From: JBBQLG01 sp964251665
GTDB lineage: Bacteria > Bacteroidota > Bacteroidia > Cytophagales > Spirosomataceae
DNA: 64,000 nt
NCBI GenBank assembly: GCA_964251665.1
Contig: CAXUKO010000013.1
Coordinates: forward strand, 62,001 to 126,000
Direction: 5' to 3'
Numbering within the stretch: position 1 is the stretch's first letter; every line of letters begins with the position of its first letter. Of this stretch, positions 51,590-59,983 are shown one piece after another. Both the position numbers and the translations under genes were made by a program. The notes beneath the pieces were generated by a model, which did not search any database, had not been told where the DNA came from, and was given only the letters and a program-made list of their open reading frames with translations.

Positions 51590-53974
51590 TCAATACAGCA
51601 CCAGCACATGCCCGGCGTAGCGAACGGACCCGATGTTGGTCAGTACGCGGTAGGCGTAATCACCCGGCTCTACCCGCTGACCCCGATAGGTGCCATCCCA
51701 GGGCTGGTCGTAGCCTTTGGAGTGATAGACAACGCTGCCCCAGCGATTGTAGATAAACACCTCGATGTAATCAAAACTCTGTAAGCCATGAATCTCCCAG
51801 GTATCGTTCTGACCATCGGCATTGGGCGTAAAAGCGGAGGGAAACAGCAATCGTTCAGCTATATCGACCTGTACGGTAGCCGTGGCGATGCACCCCAACG
51901 GAGTCTTCACCTGCACCGCATACGTAGTGGACTGGCGGGTGCCCGTGGTTGGCTGCAACAGAGCAGCCGAGTTAAGACCTGCCGGGGGGGACCAGCCTAC
52001 ACTCGCCAGCGGTACCCGCACCGTGGCCGGAATCTGGACAGAATCGCCCCCGCTCAGGGTCAGGCTGGCGGGTACAGTCAGGCCAATAAACTCCTGCACA
52101 TCAACAATACGCTGCTGCTTGGTCCGGCAACCGTTGGCGTCGGTGTACTGATAGACAATCGGAAAACGCCCGGCTCCGGTCAGACTCGGGTTAAACGAAG
52201 CCCCCGACACACCCGAACCGCTGAACAACCCGCCCGGTGGCTGAGCCGACAGCGCAACCGCAGCCCCCTGCGCGTCGCAGACGGGTGCGAGGGAATCGAA
52301 CCGGATCACTGGCCTGGACACCTGTGTGAGCACAAGCGGGGCCGAAACCGCCGAGCAGTTGTTCGCATCCGTGATCGTTACCTGATACGTACCTGCCTGC
52401 GTAGCGGCCACACTGGTAGTAGCGGTAGGGGCAAACGTGGCTGCGTTTCGCGTCCAGACGTACCGCCCGTTCGCAATGGCCGATGTCCGTAGTTGCGTCG
52501 TATCCGTTCCGCAGAGTACCCCCGGACTACCTGAGATGGAGGCAGCCGGTTGTGGGTTAACCACGACGGCAACACTGTCATGACCCGGACAGGGATTGCC
52601 CGTTTCGGTATAGGTAACGGCGTACATACCCGTTTGGCGGACGGTGACGGATGGGGTGGGAGGCAGGTCAGTTGCGGGCTGGCCGTTCCTTGTCCACTGG
52701 AGCAGACCGCCGGTAGTGGCATTGGTCTGTAAGGCAACGGCGGTTCCGGCACAAACGGTCAGCGCCGGTGCCGGAGTGATCTTTACGACAGCCAGTTCCC
52801 GTCGGGTTACCCCAACCAGTACCGAAGCAGTATCGCGCGAGCAGGTGCGGGCCAGACTTTTAACCACAGCGTAATTGCCCGGCTGCTGGACCGCCAGGGT
52901 GGTGCTTTTTGCCCCTGTAATGTTTATGCCATCTTTTTGCCACTGATACGCCCAGTCCGGATTGTCTTCTACCGTAAGCACTGCCGAACTGCCCGCGCAG
53001 AAGTCAACGGTTGTAGCTGGCTGATCTAAGTAGCTCACAACGGCTGGCGGTGGTACGGCTACCGAGCAATCGACTACCAGCAACTGAAAATCGCGGTGGA
53101 CCCTGCCAATAGGCTGTCCATTTCGGGATTCGGTCACCTCAACGGAAAAGACAAACAAGCCCTGCTGCCCGGCAATCACGCTGATCCGCCCTGTTCGAAC
53201 ATCAATCGCCAACGGCGACGGACCGGGAATAATTGACTGCTCACTAAAACCGGGCTTCCAGGTAACCGTCGGATAGGAGGCATGCGAGGTACCATCGTTG
53301 GTACTCATCCCCAGCGCAGGCCCTGTGTAGCCCGACCAGGGCGTAATAAACCGGTAACTCAGCGCGTCGCCATCTTTATCGGTAGCCCCGAAATCGAGGG
53401 CAAAGGGCCGGTTCAGGCAAACGTATTCACCGTTGGGAAGGCTGAAATCAGGGGCAGAGTTGGTGAAGTTCCGGCCATTCTGTATCATGGCCGGGAACTC
53501 CAGGTAAAACACCTGCCCCATCTGGTTGGGGTTGAGAATGTTGTCGATGGCGGCATTGCGGCAGCAACGCTCCCAGACTACGTAGTACCCGGCCGGGTCG
53601 GTATACCGGTTGACATCGAATTGCACATCAGCCGTGTAATGTACTTCCGAGGTGCGTAGTCCGGCGGTTTGGGCACAGGCTTCGTTTCGGTACGTGAGCG
53701 GCTGTTTGTCCTGTTGCTGTAGAATAAACTGATCGACCCGCTGCCGGGTGCGCAGGTTGAAAACGTAGACCGTCAGGGCGGTTTCGTAGTTAGGCGTATT
53801 GTTATTGCGGGCAATACCCACTTCATCCCAGTACTGATTCACTGTCAGCCGGAAGTAGCCCGGCCGCCCCAGGTGATTCATGCTGATATCGCCCCCCACC
53901 AGGTGAAAAGCGGACGCCCGCCCTGCCACAAAAAGCAGCAATACCCATATGCTTCTGTACAACGTCGCCTTCAT
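51590..53974 (-). CDS. Large type IX-secreted adhesin
   Basis: Secreted protein of 794 residues with signal SIWVLLLFVAGRASA. The N-terminal third has conserved Cys pairs and the blocks FHLVGGDISMNHLGRPGYFR and YYVVWERCCRNAAIDNI, known from Bacteroidota surface proteins. The middle is a string of Ig-like repeats with PGNYAVVKS/TGMYAVTYT/AGTYQVTIT strands at about 80-residue spacing. The C-terminal sorting domain is LLFPSAFTPNADGQND plus IYNRWGSVVYHS and the closing RYAGHVLVLY. Together with 5144-7243 it implies a type IX system in this genome, although its machinery is not in the window. Confidence 0.9.
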   Translation of the reverse strand: MKATLYRSIWVLLLFVAGRASAFHLVGGDISMNHLGRPGYFRLTVNQYWDEVGIARNNNTPNYETALTVYVFNLRTRQRVDQFILQQQDKQPLTYRNEACAQTAGLRTSEVHYTADVQFDVNRYTDPAGYYVVWERCCRNAAIDNILNPNQMGQVFYLEFPAMIQNGRNFTNSAPDFSLPNGEYVCLNRPFALDFGATDKDGDALSYRFITPWSGYTGPALGMSTNDGTSHASYPTVTWKPGFSEQSIIPGPSPLAIDVRTGRISVIAGQQGLFVFSVEVTESRNGQPIGRVHRDFQLLVVDCSVAVPPPAVVSYLDQPATTVDFCAGSSAVLTVEDNPDWAYQWQKDGINITGAKSTTLAVQQPGNYAVVKSLARTCSRDTASVLVGVTRRELAVVKITPAPALTVCAGTAVALQTNATTGGLLQWTRNGQPATDLPPTPSVTVRQTGMYAVTYTETGNPCPGHDSVAVVVNPQPAASISGSPGVLCGTDTTQLRTSAIANGRYVWTRNAATFAPTATTSVAATQAGTYQVTITDANNCSAVSAPLVLTQVSRPVIRFDSLAPVCDAQGAAVALSAQPPGGLFSGSGVSGASFNPSLTGAGRFPIVYQYTDANGCRTKQQRIVDVQEFIGLTVPASLTLSGGDSVQIPATVRVPLASVGWSPPAGLNSAALLQPTTGTRQSTTYAVQVKTPLGCIATATVQVDIAERLLFPSAFTPNADGQNDTWEIHGLQSFDYIEVFIYNRWGSVVYHSKGYDQPWDGTYRGQRVEPGDYAYRVLTNIGSVRYAGHVLVLY

Positions 53975-54024
53975 ACCTGCCCTGCTCCATAATCTATCCC
54001 AAAATGTACAGACAAGATAAACAT

Positions 54025-54055
54025 AAAAAAAGCCACCCTATGGGGTGGCTTTTTT
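54025..54055 (-). terminator. Intrinsic terminator for ffh
   Basis: Eight-bp perfect arms AGCCACCC / GGGTGGCT with A and T tracts on both sides, immediately downstream of the ffh stop. Confidence 0.85.
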
Positions 54056-54084
54056 ACGGTCAGGGTATTTGGGTAGAAAGTTAT

Positions 54085-55404
54085 CTACCGCATCATCTTA
54101 TTCAATTTGCCGGACGCCTGCATCTGGTTCATCTTTTTCATCATCTTCCGCATCTCGTCGAACTGCTTCAACAGATTATTTACCTGCGTAATGCTGGTGC
54201 CGCTACCGGCCGCAATGCGCTTTTTACGATTGTTGTCCAGGATTTCGGGCCGTTCGCGCTCCTTGGGAGTCATAGACGAGATAATGGCTTCGATGGGTTT
54301 GAACGAGTCGTTATCGATGTCAAGGTCTTTCACCATCTTGCCCATGCCGGGAATCATGCCGATCAGGTCTTTGATGTTCCCCATCTTTTTGATCTGCTGC
54401 AACTGCGACAAAAAGTCCGTGAAGTCGAACTTGTTGGCCCGCATCTTGGCGTTGATGCGCTTGGATTCGTCCTCATCGAATGCCTGCTGCGCCCGTTCTA
54501 CCAGCGAGATCACGTCGCCCATACCCAGAATCCGGCTGGCCATGCGGTCGGGATAGAACACGTCGAGGGCTTCCATTTTCTCGCCCGTCGACATAAACTT
54601 AATCGGCTTATTCACCACCGATTTAATCGACAGGGCCGCTCCACCCCGGGCATCACCGTCGAGTTTGGTCAGCACGACACCATCAAAATCCAGCCGGTCG
54701 TTAAAGGTTTTGGCCGTATTGACCGCATCCTGTCCGGTCATGGAATCGACTACAAATAGTGTTTCGGCCGGATTGATGGCTTTTTTTACCTGTTCAATTT
54801 CCTGCATCATCGCTTCATCGACGGCCAGACGACCGGCGGTATCAACGATAACAACTTTCTTATTCATCTTCCGGGCGTAGTCCAGTGCATTCTGCGCAAT
54901 CTGAACGGCGTTTTTGTTCTCCGGTTCAGCATAGACCTCCACACCTACCTGTTCGCCCAATACCTTCAACTGATCGATGGCCGCCGGCCGGTAAATATCA
55001 GCGGCTACCAGCAGCACGTTACGCCCCTGTTTTTTGAGATAACTGGCTAATTTGCCCGAGAATGTCGTTTTCCCGGAACCCTGCAATCCTGCAATCAGAA
55101 TCACGGCGGGGTCACCTTTAAGGTTGATGGGTTTGACTTCACCGCCCATCAGTTCGGTCAATTCTTCCTGCACGATCTTGACAAACAACTGTCCCGGCTC
55201 TACGGCAATCAGCACCTTGCGGTCAAGGGCTTTTTCCTTTACGCGGTCGGTAACTTCCTTGGCCACCTTGTAGTTTACGTCGGCATCGGTCAACGCCCGG
55301 CGTACCTCTTTAATGGTAGCCGCTACGTTAATTTCGGTAATACGGCCCTGTCCTTTGAGGGTTTTAAAGGCCTGATTGAGTTTATCGCTTAAATTTTCAA
55401 ACAT
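54085..55404 (-). CDS. ffh: Signal recognition particle protein
   Basis: GTPase that binds 4.5S RNA and signal sequences and brings ribosomes to FtsY. The N domain is at residues 1-90. The G domain has GLQGSGKTTFSGKLASYL (about residues 108-125), the DTAGRLAVDEAMM segment, and TKLDGDARGGAALS. The M domain is Met-rich and ends MRKMMKKMNQMQASGKLNKM, which binds the signal peptide. The 439 residues are a normal length. Not linked to ftsY or rpsP here, unlike in many bacteria. Upstream is a 330-base gap. Confidence 0.97.
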   Translation of the reverse strand: MFENLSDKLNQAFKTLKGQGRITEINVAATIKEVRRALTDADVNYKVAKEVTDRVKEKALDRKVLIAVEPGQLFVKIVQEELTELMGGEVKPINLKGDPAVILIAGLQGSGKTTFSGKLASYLKKQGRNVLLVAADIYRPAAIDQLKVLGEQVGVEVYAEPENKNAVQIAQNALDYARKMNKKVVIVDTAGRLAVDEAMMQEIEQVKKAINPAETLFVVDSMTGQDAVNTAKTFNDRLDFDGVVLTKLDGDARGGAALSIKSVVNKPIKFMSTGEKMEALDVFYPDRMASRILGMGDVISLVERAQQAFDEDESKRINAKMRANKFDFTDFLSQLQQIKKMGNIKDLIGMIPGMGKMVKDLDIDNDSFKPIEAIISSMTPKERERPEILDNNRKKRIAAGSGTSITQVNNLLKQFDEMRKMMKKMNQMQASGKLNKMMR

Positions 55405-55735
55405 CTCGGTGATTCGGTTAGCCTGCCAATGAGCCGGTTAATACGCACAAAGTTACGAATTTTCGGTGGCTCACCGACGTACCGGGCCGGTTGGAATTGT
55501 GGCTGACCAGATTGACTTTACCGCTTTTTTTAATTGTATCGCTGCTCCTTTGCCAAAGAAGTAATTAAAATTTGGTGACAAGATGAAATTTTAATGCAAT
55601 TTGTTCGTCTAAACATTATAAAAGATTTAGCTTCGTGGAAAGTAGCCTATGTCTATATACAATTACATGTTGGACCGGCCTTTTACCACCGTGTTTTCCT
55701 GACTGACAACTGTACTCTTAACGAAACTGACACCG
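55405..55735. other. Divergent intergenic region
   Basis: About 330 bases between the starts of ffh (minus) and a small exported protein (plus). AT-rich in its right half. AAAATTTG near 55567 resembles a -7 box but no good -33 partner is seen. No RNA gene recognised; 4.5S RNA was looked for here and not found by eye. Confidence 0.45.
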
Positions 55736-56020
55736 ATGAAAAAGCAATTGATGCTCCTTCTGACGCTGAGTGCGTTGCTGGCCTACCGGCCCGGACACGC
55801 TCAGGCACACGCTGGCCGGACCGGCGATTCGCCAACGTTTGTAGCCTCCGCCCGAACGAAATCGGCTGCTACGCACGCTACTCCCGAAGTGACTACGGTT
55901 AAAACGACTAAGAAAGAAACGATTACTGCCAAAAAACCACAGAATGCCATTGGCCGCGCCTGGTCGCGCATTATGGGCATCTGTTCTGAAGTGCATCAGG
56001 CCTCGAAATCAAAATCCTAA
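55736..56020 (+). CDS. Small exported basic protein
   Basis: The 94-residue product with a signal peptide (LMLLLTLSALLAYRPGHAQAHA). The mature 65-70 residues are rich in Thr, Lys and Ala (VTTVKTTKKETITAKKPQ), ending with a helix containing RAWSRIMGICSEVHQ. Probably a periplasmic or surface peptide. No homology recognised. It ends at a clear terminator, which supports it being a transcribed gene. Confidence 0.6.
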   Translation: MKKQLMLLLTLSALLAYRPGHAQAHAGRTGDSPTFVASARTKSAATHATPEVTTVKTTKKETITAKKPQNAIGRAWSRIMGICSEVHQASKSKS

Positions 56021-56043
56021 CCCGTTTCCGATACAGGTTGCCA

Positions 56044-56082
56044 ATCCCGGCAGGCGTTTTATAGCGTCTGCCGGGATTTTTT
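56044..56082 (+). terminator. Intrinsic terminator
   Basis: Arms ATCCCGGCAG / CTGCCGGGAT, loop of 14 bases and a run of T. Ends the small exported protein gene. Confidence 0.85.
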
Positions 56083-56142
56083 ATGGGTTGTGATTCGGCG
56101 GAGATTCCTGTATTTTTGATTATACACTAAAGCGAACCGCTT

Positions 56143-56706
56143 ATGATCGCTGAGACCGGGGTGAAGAAGATGACCGTCGCGGAGTTTCGGGAAATGGAAT
56201 TTGCCGATGATGATCCGTATTGGTATGAATTGATTGCTGGAGACCTTGCGAAACGAAATGCCCCTGCCCCTAAACATCAGCGATTAGTTCGTGAATTATC
56301 ATTCGCTATACATGCGTTCGTAAACAGAGGTGAATTGGGTGAAATACTCTTCTCGCCCATCGACGTTTTCCTGGATGACGCGAATTCACCGCAGCCTGAT
56401 ATTGTGTTTGTGCCGAAAAGCGATGAGGCCATCGTAACGGAGAATGGCATTGAAGGGGTACCGGCGCTGGTAATCGAGATTATTTCCCCGACGTCCATTG
56501 TGCGGGACCGCTTCACCAAAAAGAACCTGTACGAACGCTTTGGCGTGCAGGAATACTGGCTGGTTGACCCGCAGAATGAAGAAATTGAAATTTATGCACT
56601 CCGCCAAAATCGGTATGAACTGCTCAGCGCGGCCTCGGTTATCGAAGGAACACTGACATCAGCAGTACTGGCGGGGCTGGTTATCGATATGCAGACCCTG
56701 TTTTAG
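56143..56706 (+). CDS. Uma2-family (DUF820) putative endonuclease
   Basis: The 187-residue protein with the Uma2/DUF820 PD-(D/E)xK nuclease plan. YWYELIAGDLAKRNAPAPKH is the N-terminal block. The core is QPDIVFVPKSDEA (acidic Asp, about residue 85) and LVIEIISPTSIVRDRFTKKN with Glu and the Lys-bearing helix, then YERFGVQEYWLVDPQNEEIE. The fold and residues match many solitary proteins in bacteria, often of unknown role and common in accessory DNA. It stands alone with its own terminator. Confidence 0.9.
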   Translation: MIAETGVKKMTVAEFREMEFADDDPYWYELIAGDLAKRNAPAPKHQRLVRELSFAIHAFVNRGELGEILFSPIDVFLDDANSPQPDIVFVPKSDEAIVTENGIEGVPALVIEIISPTSIVRDRFTKKNLYERFGVQEYWLVDPQNEEIEIYALRQNRYELLSAASVIEGTLTSAVLAGLVIDMQTLF

Positions 56707-56730
56707 GCCAGAACGACCCCACAAAAAATT

Positions 56731-56764
56731 AACGCCCGCTACAACGCTATCGGGCGTTTTTTAT
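56731..56764 (+). terminator. Intrinsic terminator
   Basis: Eight-bp arms AACGCCCG / CGGGCGTT followed by a T run. Ends the Uma2 gene. Confidence 0.8.
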
Positions 56765-56811
56765 GGCCAGCCTGTCGTTGTCAGTTTGTAGTCAACTCCA
56801 TCACATGTCTT

Positions 56812-58002
56812 ATGAGACCTCTACTCCAACTGCGTGCTTACCTACTGACGCTGCTTTTTGTCAGTTATTTAGTCGGTTGTAAAACCAATGATTCTCCCCA
56901 GCCAGCGGCTAATCAGGTGCTGGTTAGTAACACCCTGGTTGCCGAAACCAGCCGTGACGATCTACGAACCCGCGCGGCTGCTATCGACCCAACGTATGCG
57001 CTGTTGCTACAGCAGGGCATTAAGGTGCGCAAGCTGGTGTACAAGACCAAAAACTGGGACGGAACCGACATTCAGGCGTCGGGTCTGCTGATAATTCCAA
57101 CAACGGCTAACCCCGTGCCGATGATCAGTCAGCAACATGGCACCATCACCTCCGATGCCAGTGCGCCGTCCAACTACGGCCCAACGAGTGAAGCGTACCA
57201 GTTTGCCTCAATTTTTGCGTCGCTGGGTTATATCATCGTTTGCCCCGATTACATTGGGTACGGGGCTTCCAGTAATGTGCCGCATAACTACGAACACCGG
57301 GCCACCCTGGCATCGGCCAGTTTAGATATGCTCCGGGCCGCCCGCGAATACATCGCTTCGGATGCCAGCATCAACTGGGATAAGCGGCTGTATATGGCCG
57401 GTTATTCGGAAGGCGGTTTCGCGACCATGTCGCTGTTCAAAAAGATGCAGGATGAAGTGCCGACGGAGTTTAACCTGCGGGCGGTATCGTGTGGAGCGGG
57501 GGCTTACGATAAAACCAGCTTCATGAAGGATCTGCTCACAAAAACATCGTCGGGCGAGGTTAATGCCAACCGGTCTTTTTTGTGGGTATTGCTGACGTAT
57601 GATTCGGTGTATAAACTGAACCGTCCGCTGTCGTATTATTTTAAAGAGCCCTACCTGACCGACATAACCAAGAACCGCCTGAACGCGACATTGAACGTCA
57701 GCTTCGATCAGGTGCTGACCGATTCCTTCAAACAGGGCATTATCAGTGGCACAGATACCGCTTTTCTGAATGCCGTGGCGGATAACAACAACTACGACTG
57801 GAAACCAATGACGCCCCTGTTGCTTTTTCATGGCCTGTCCGATACCCAGGTGTTTCCGCTGAATACCCAGAATGCGTATGCGGCCATGCAGAAGCGCGGG
57901 GCTACAGTGGTAACCACTGACTTAAAGCCCGGCCTGACTCACGCGACGGGAATTTTGCCCTGGTTGCAGGATACGTTTACGCAGATTATCTCGACGCCGT
58001 AA
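56812..58002 (+). CDS. Alpha/beta-hydrolase lipoprotein, lipase-like
   Basis: Lipoprotein of 396 residues (lipobox SYLVGC, Cys 23). Alpha/beta-hydrolase fold of the secretory-lipase type: QQHGTI around the oxyanion hole, CPDYIGYGASSNVPHNYEHR, nucleophile Ser in YMAGYSEGGFATMSLF (G-x-S-x-G), the late LLFHGLSDTQVFPLNTQNAY for the acidic residue, and His in GLTHATGILPWL. Probably an esterase or lipase on the cell surface. The stop TAA is the first three bases of a perfect 52-bp palindrome shared with the convergent amidohydrolase. Confidence 0.85.
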   Translation: MRPLLQLRAYLLTLLFVSYLVGCKTNDSPQPAANQVLVSNTLVAETSRDDLRTRAAAIDPTYALLLQQGIKVRKLVYKTKNWDGTDIQASGLLIIPTTANPVPMISQQHGTITSDASAPSNYGPTSEAYQFASIFASLGYIIVCPDYIGYGASSNVPHNYEHRATLASASLDMLRAAREYIASDASINWDKRLYMAGYSEGGFATMSLFKKMQDEVPTEFNLRAVSCGAGAYDKTSFMKDLLTKTSSGEVNANRSFLWVLLTYDSVYKLNRPLSYYFKEPYLTDITKNRLNATLNVSFDQVLTDSFKQGIISGTDTAFLNAVADNNNYDWKPMTPLLLFHGLSDTQVFPLNTQNAYAAMQKRGATVVTTDLKPGLTHATGILPWLQDTFTQIISTP

Positions 58003-58051
58003 TTGTTTCTCTGAGCCGCTGACTTAAGTCAGCGGCTCAGAGAAACAATTA
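58000..58051. terminator. Perfect 52-bp palindrome framed by two stop codons
   Basis: TAATTGTTTCTCTGAGCCGC at the left is followed by its exact complement. The first three bases are the stop of the lipase-like gene and the last three, read on the minus strand, are the stop of the amidohydrolase. The arms are 26 bp, with no loop in the DNA. Confidence 0.9.
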
Positions 58052-59737
58052 CTTTCCTTTACTCTCTACTTTCTTTTCCAGGTCGGCACGCTGGTCGTCG
58101 CGGAGGGTTGGGTACTTGATGCCAAGCTGCTCCAAATAGGTCTTGTACTTTGATGGGTCGTAATAAAACCGGGTCAGTTTAGGTTTAAACTCAGCCATGA
58201 TTTTCTGATTCAGATAGATGGCCGGGGCTTCTTTCGGCGAAATCAGTGGCGTGTATTTGATGTCTTTGGTCTGCTCATCTTTGTAGTACGCCCAGGCATT
58301 TTTAATGAGTTCGGGCTTCATCAGCATGTCGATCAGGGTCATAGCTTCGGCCTTAGCTCCGGCTACGATGCCCTTGTGGGCAATAGGGGTAGCCATCGAA
58401 ATGGCGTTACTCCAGTGGTGACCCGGCAAGCCCGGAATGTTGCTGGGGTAATACAGGACAATCGTTGGCAACGACCACGAAATGTCGGCAATATCGTCCG
58501 AGCCGCCGGTGAGAGGAACGAACGTCTGACCGCCCATCATCATGGTTGGTTGGGTGTTGGCCGGTAAACCAATGCTATCGAGTTTCATAGCCAGCCCTTC
58601 CAGCTTGGGCGATTGCAGTTCTTTCTGAGTGGCTTTGGCCAGCATCTGATCTTCGGGTGACCAGGTGGGCAAACCTACCTTCCTGATGTTCTGATACATC
58701 GTCTCGGCGATGGGCTTATTGAAGTGGCCCGGCCAGGCTGATCCCAGAATCTCATAAGTGAACTTGGTATCGGTCATCAGAGCCGCACCCTCCGCAATTT
58801 TTACTCCTGTTTCAAACAGCTTTTTGATCTTGGGATAGCTGCGTTCGCGGAAGTAATACCAGGCAGCTGCTTTGGACGGGACCACGTTGGGCTGATCGCC
58901 ACCATCGGAGATGACATAGTGGGAACGCTGGGTCAGTTCAAGGTGCTCACGGCGGAAGTTCCAGCCAATGTTCATCAACTCCACGGCATCCAGCGCCGAG
59001 CGACCGCGCCAGGGGGCGCCAGCTGCGTGAGCCGCTGCGCCTTCAAAGTTGAACTTTACGGAGATGAGGCCATTGTTTCCCGCATCGCCGTAAGCCACCC
59101 CGAGGTTGTTGGCGACGTGGGTGAAGATACAGGCATCAACGTCTTTGAAGAACCCATCACGCACGTAAAAGGCCTTGGCTCCGACCAACTCCTCGGCTAC
59201 GCCGGGCCAGAGCATGAGCGTACCCGGTATCTTCTCCCGCTCCATGAGCTGCTTGACCGCCAGCACCGACACAATGTTGAGCGCCTGACCCGAGTTGTGG
59301 CCTTCGCCATGACCCGGTGCTCCTTCTACAATGGGGTCTTTGTACGCTACACCCGGCTTCTGACTGGCCTTGGGAATACAGTCGATGTCCGAGCCGATGG
59401 CAATAACGGGCTTGCCTGATCCCCAGGTGGCGATCCAGGCGGTGGGCATACCGGCAATGCCTTTCTGGATGGTGAAGCCTTCTTTCTCCAGCAGGGTAGT
59501 GAGGTAGGTAAACGTCTCGGTTTCCTGGAATCCCAGTTCAGAGAAGCTGAAGAGCATGTCATTAATCTGCTGGGCCTGGTCCTTACGGCTCTCAACAGCG
59601 GTCATGGCTTCGACCTTGAGCCGCTCGACGCGGTCGAGTGTGCGGCTCTCGCTCCCCTTGGCTGGCTTCTTACTCTGGGCCAGGGTCAGACCAGGAATAA
59701 GGCTAAGTGCTAAAGCAATTTTTATAATGTGTTTCAT
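58049..59737 (-). CDS. M20-family amidohydrolase
   Basis: Metal-dependent amidohydrolase of 562 residues (aminobenzoyl-glutamate hydrolase / AbgB-like branch). Signal peptide KHIIKIALALSLIPGLTLAQ; the ATG at 59737 is preferred over a TTG at 59743. Metal-pocket segments: IGSDIDCIPKASQKPG, GAPGHGEGHNSGQALNIVSV and AEELVGAKAFYVRDGFF. The lid/dimer domain is AAHAAGAPWRGRSALDAVEL, and the C-terminal metal-ligand His is in GLPGHHWSNAISMA. Exported. It cleaves an acyl-amino-acid or peptide-like amide; the substrate is unknown. Confidence 0.9.
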   Translation of the reverse strand: MKHIIKIALALSLIPGLTLAQSKKPAKGSESRTLDRVERLKVEAMTAVESRKDQAQQINDMLFSFSELGFQETETFTYLTTLLEKEGFTIQKGIAGMPTAWIATWGSGKPVIAIGSDIDCIPKASQKPGVAYKDPIVEGAPGHGEGHNSGQALNIVSVLAVKQLMEREKIPGTLMLWPGVAEELVGAKAFYVRDGFFKDVDACIFTHVANNLGVAYGDAGNNGLISVKFNFEGAAAHAAGAPWRGRSALDAVELMNIGWNFRREHLELTQRSHYVISDGGDQPNVVPSKAAAWYYFRERSYPKIKKLFETGVKIAEGAALMTDTKFTYEILGSAWPGHFNKPIAETMYQNIRKVGLPTWSPEDQMLAKATQKELQSPKLEGLAMKLDSIGLPANTQPTMMMGGQTFVPLTGGSDDIADISWSLPTIVLYYPSNIPGLPGHHWSNAISMATPIAHKGIVAGAKAEAMTLIDMLMKPELIKNAWAYYKDEQTKDIKYTPLISPKEAPAIYLNQKIMAEFKPKLTRFYYDPSKYKTYLEQLGIKYPTLRDDQRADLEKKVESKGK

Positions 59738-59922
59738 GGGCAAAACAAAATCTTGTTAGGTTAAATGAGAAAACGCATTATAAATGTACGTCAATGCATC
59801 GTATTGGCGGTTGCATTTTGGGTAATATAATTTTGGTGTTGTAACGGCTGCATTTTAGTCAGATCTTATAGTATGTTTAAGGGTTTTCAACCCATTCTTA
59901 CCAGAATCTGCTACTGGGCTAT

Positions 59923-59963
59923 AACCAAACAGGCCCGGACTTATCATCCGGGCCTGTTTGGTT
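59923..59963. terminator. Intrinsic terminator downstream of M16 peptidase
   Basis: Perfect 17-bp arms (AACCAAACAGGCCCGGA and complement) with a seven-base loop, just past the stop of the M16 peptidase on the minus strand. The rest of the gap to 59744 is AT-rich with no other feature. Confidence 0.85.
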
Positions 59964-59983
59964 GTGAAATTTTCTGCCGCTTT

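Noticed and set aside
55405..55735. 4.5S (SRP) RNA gene next to ffh
   Set aside because: No long hairpin with the GGAA-type conserved loop was found in the gap.
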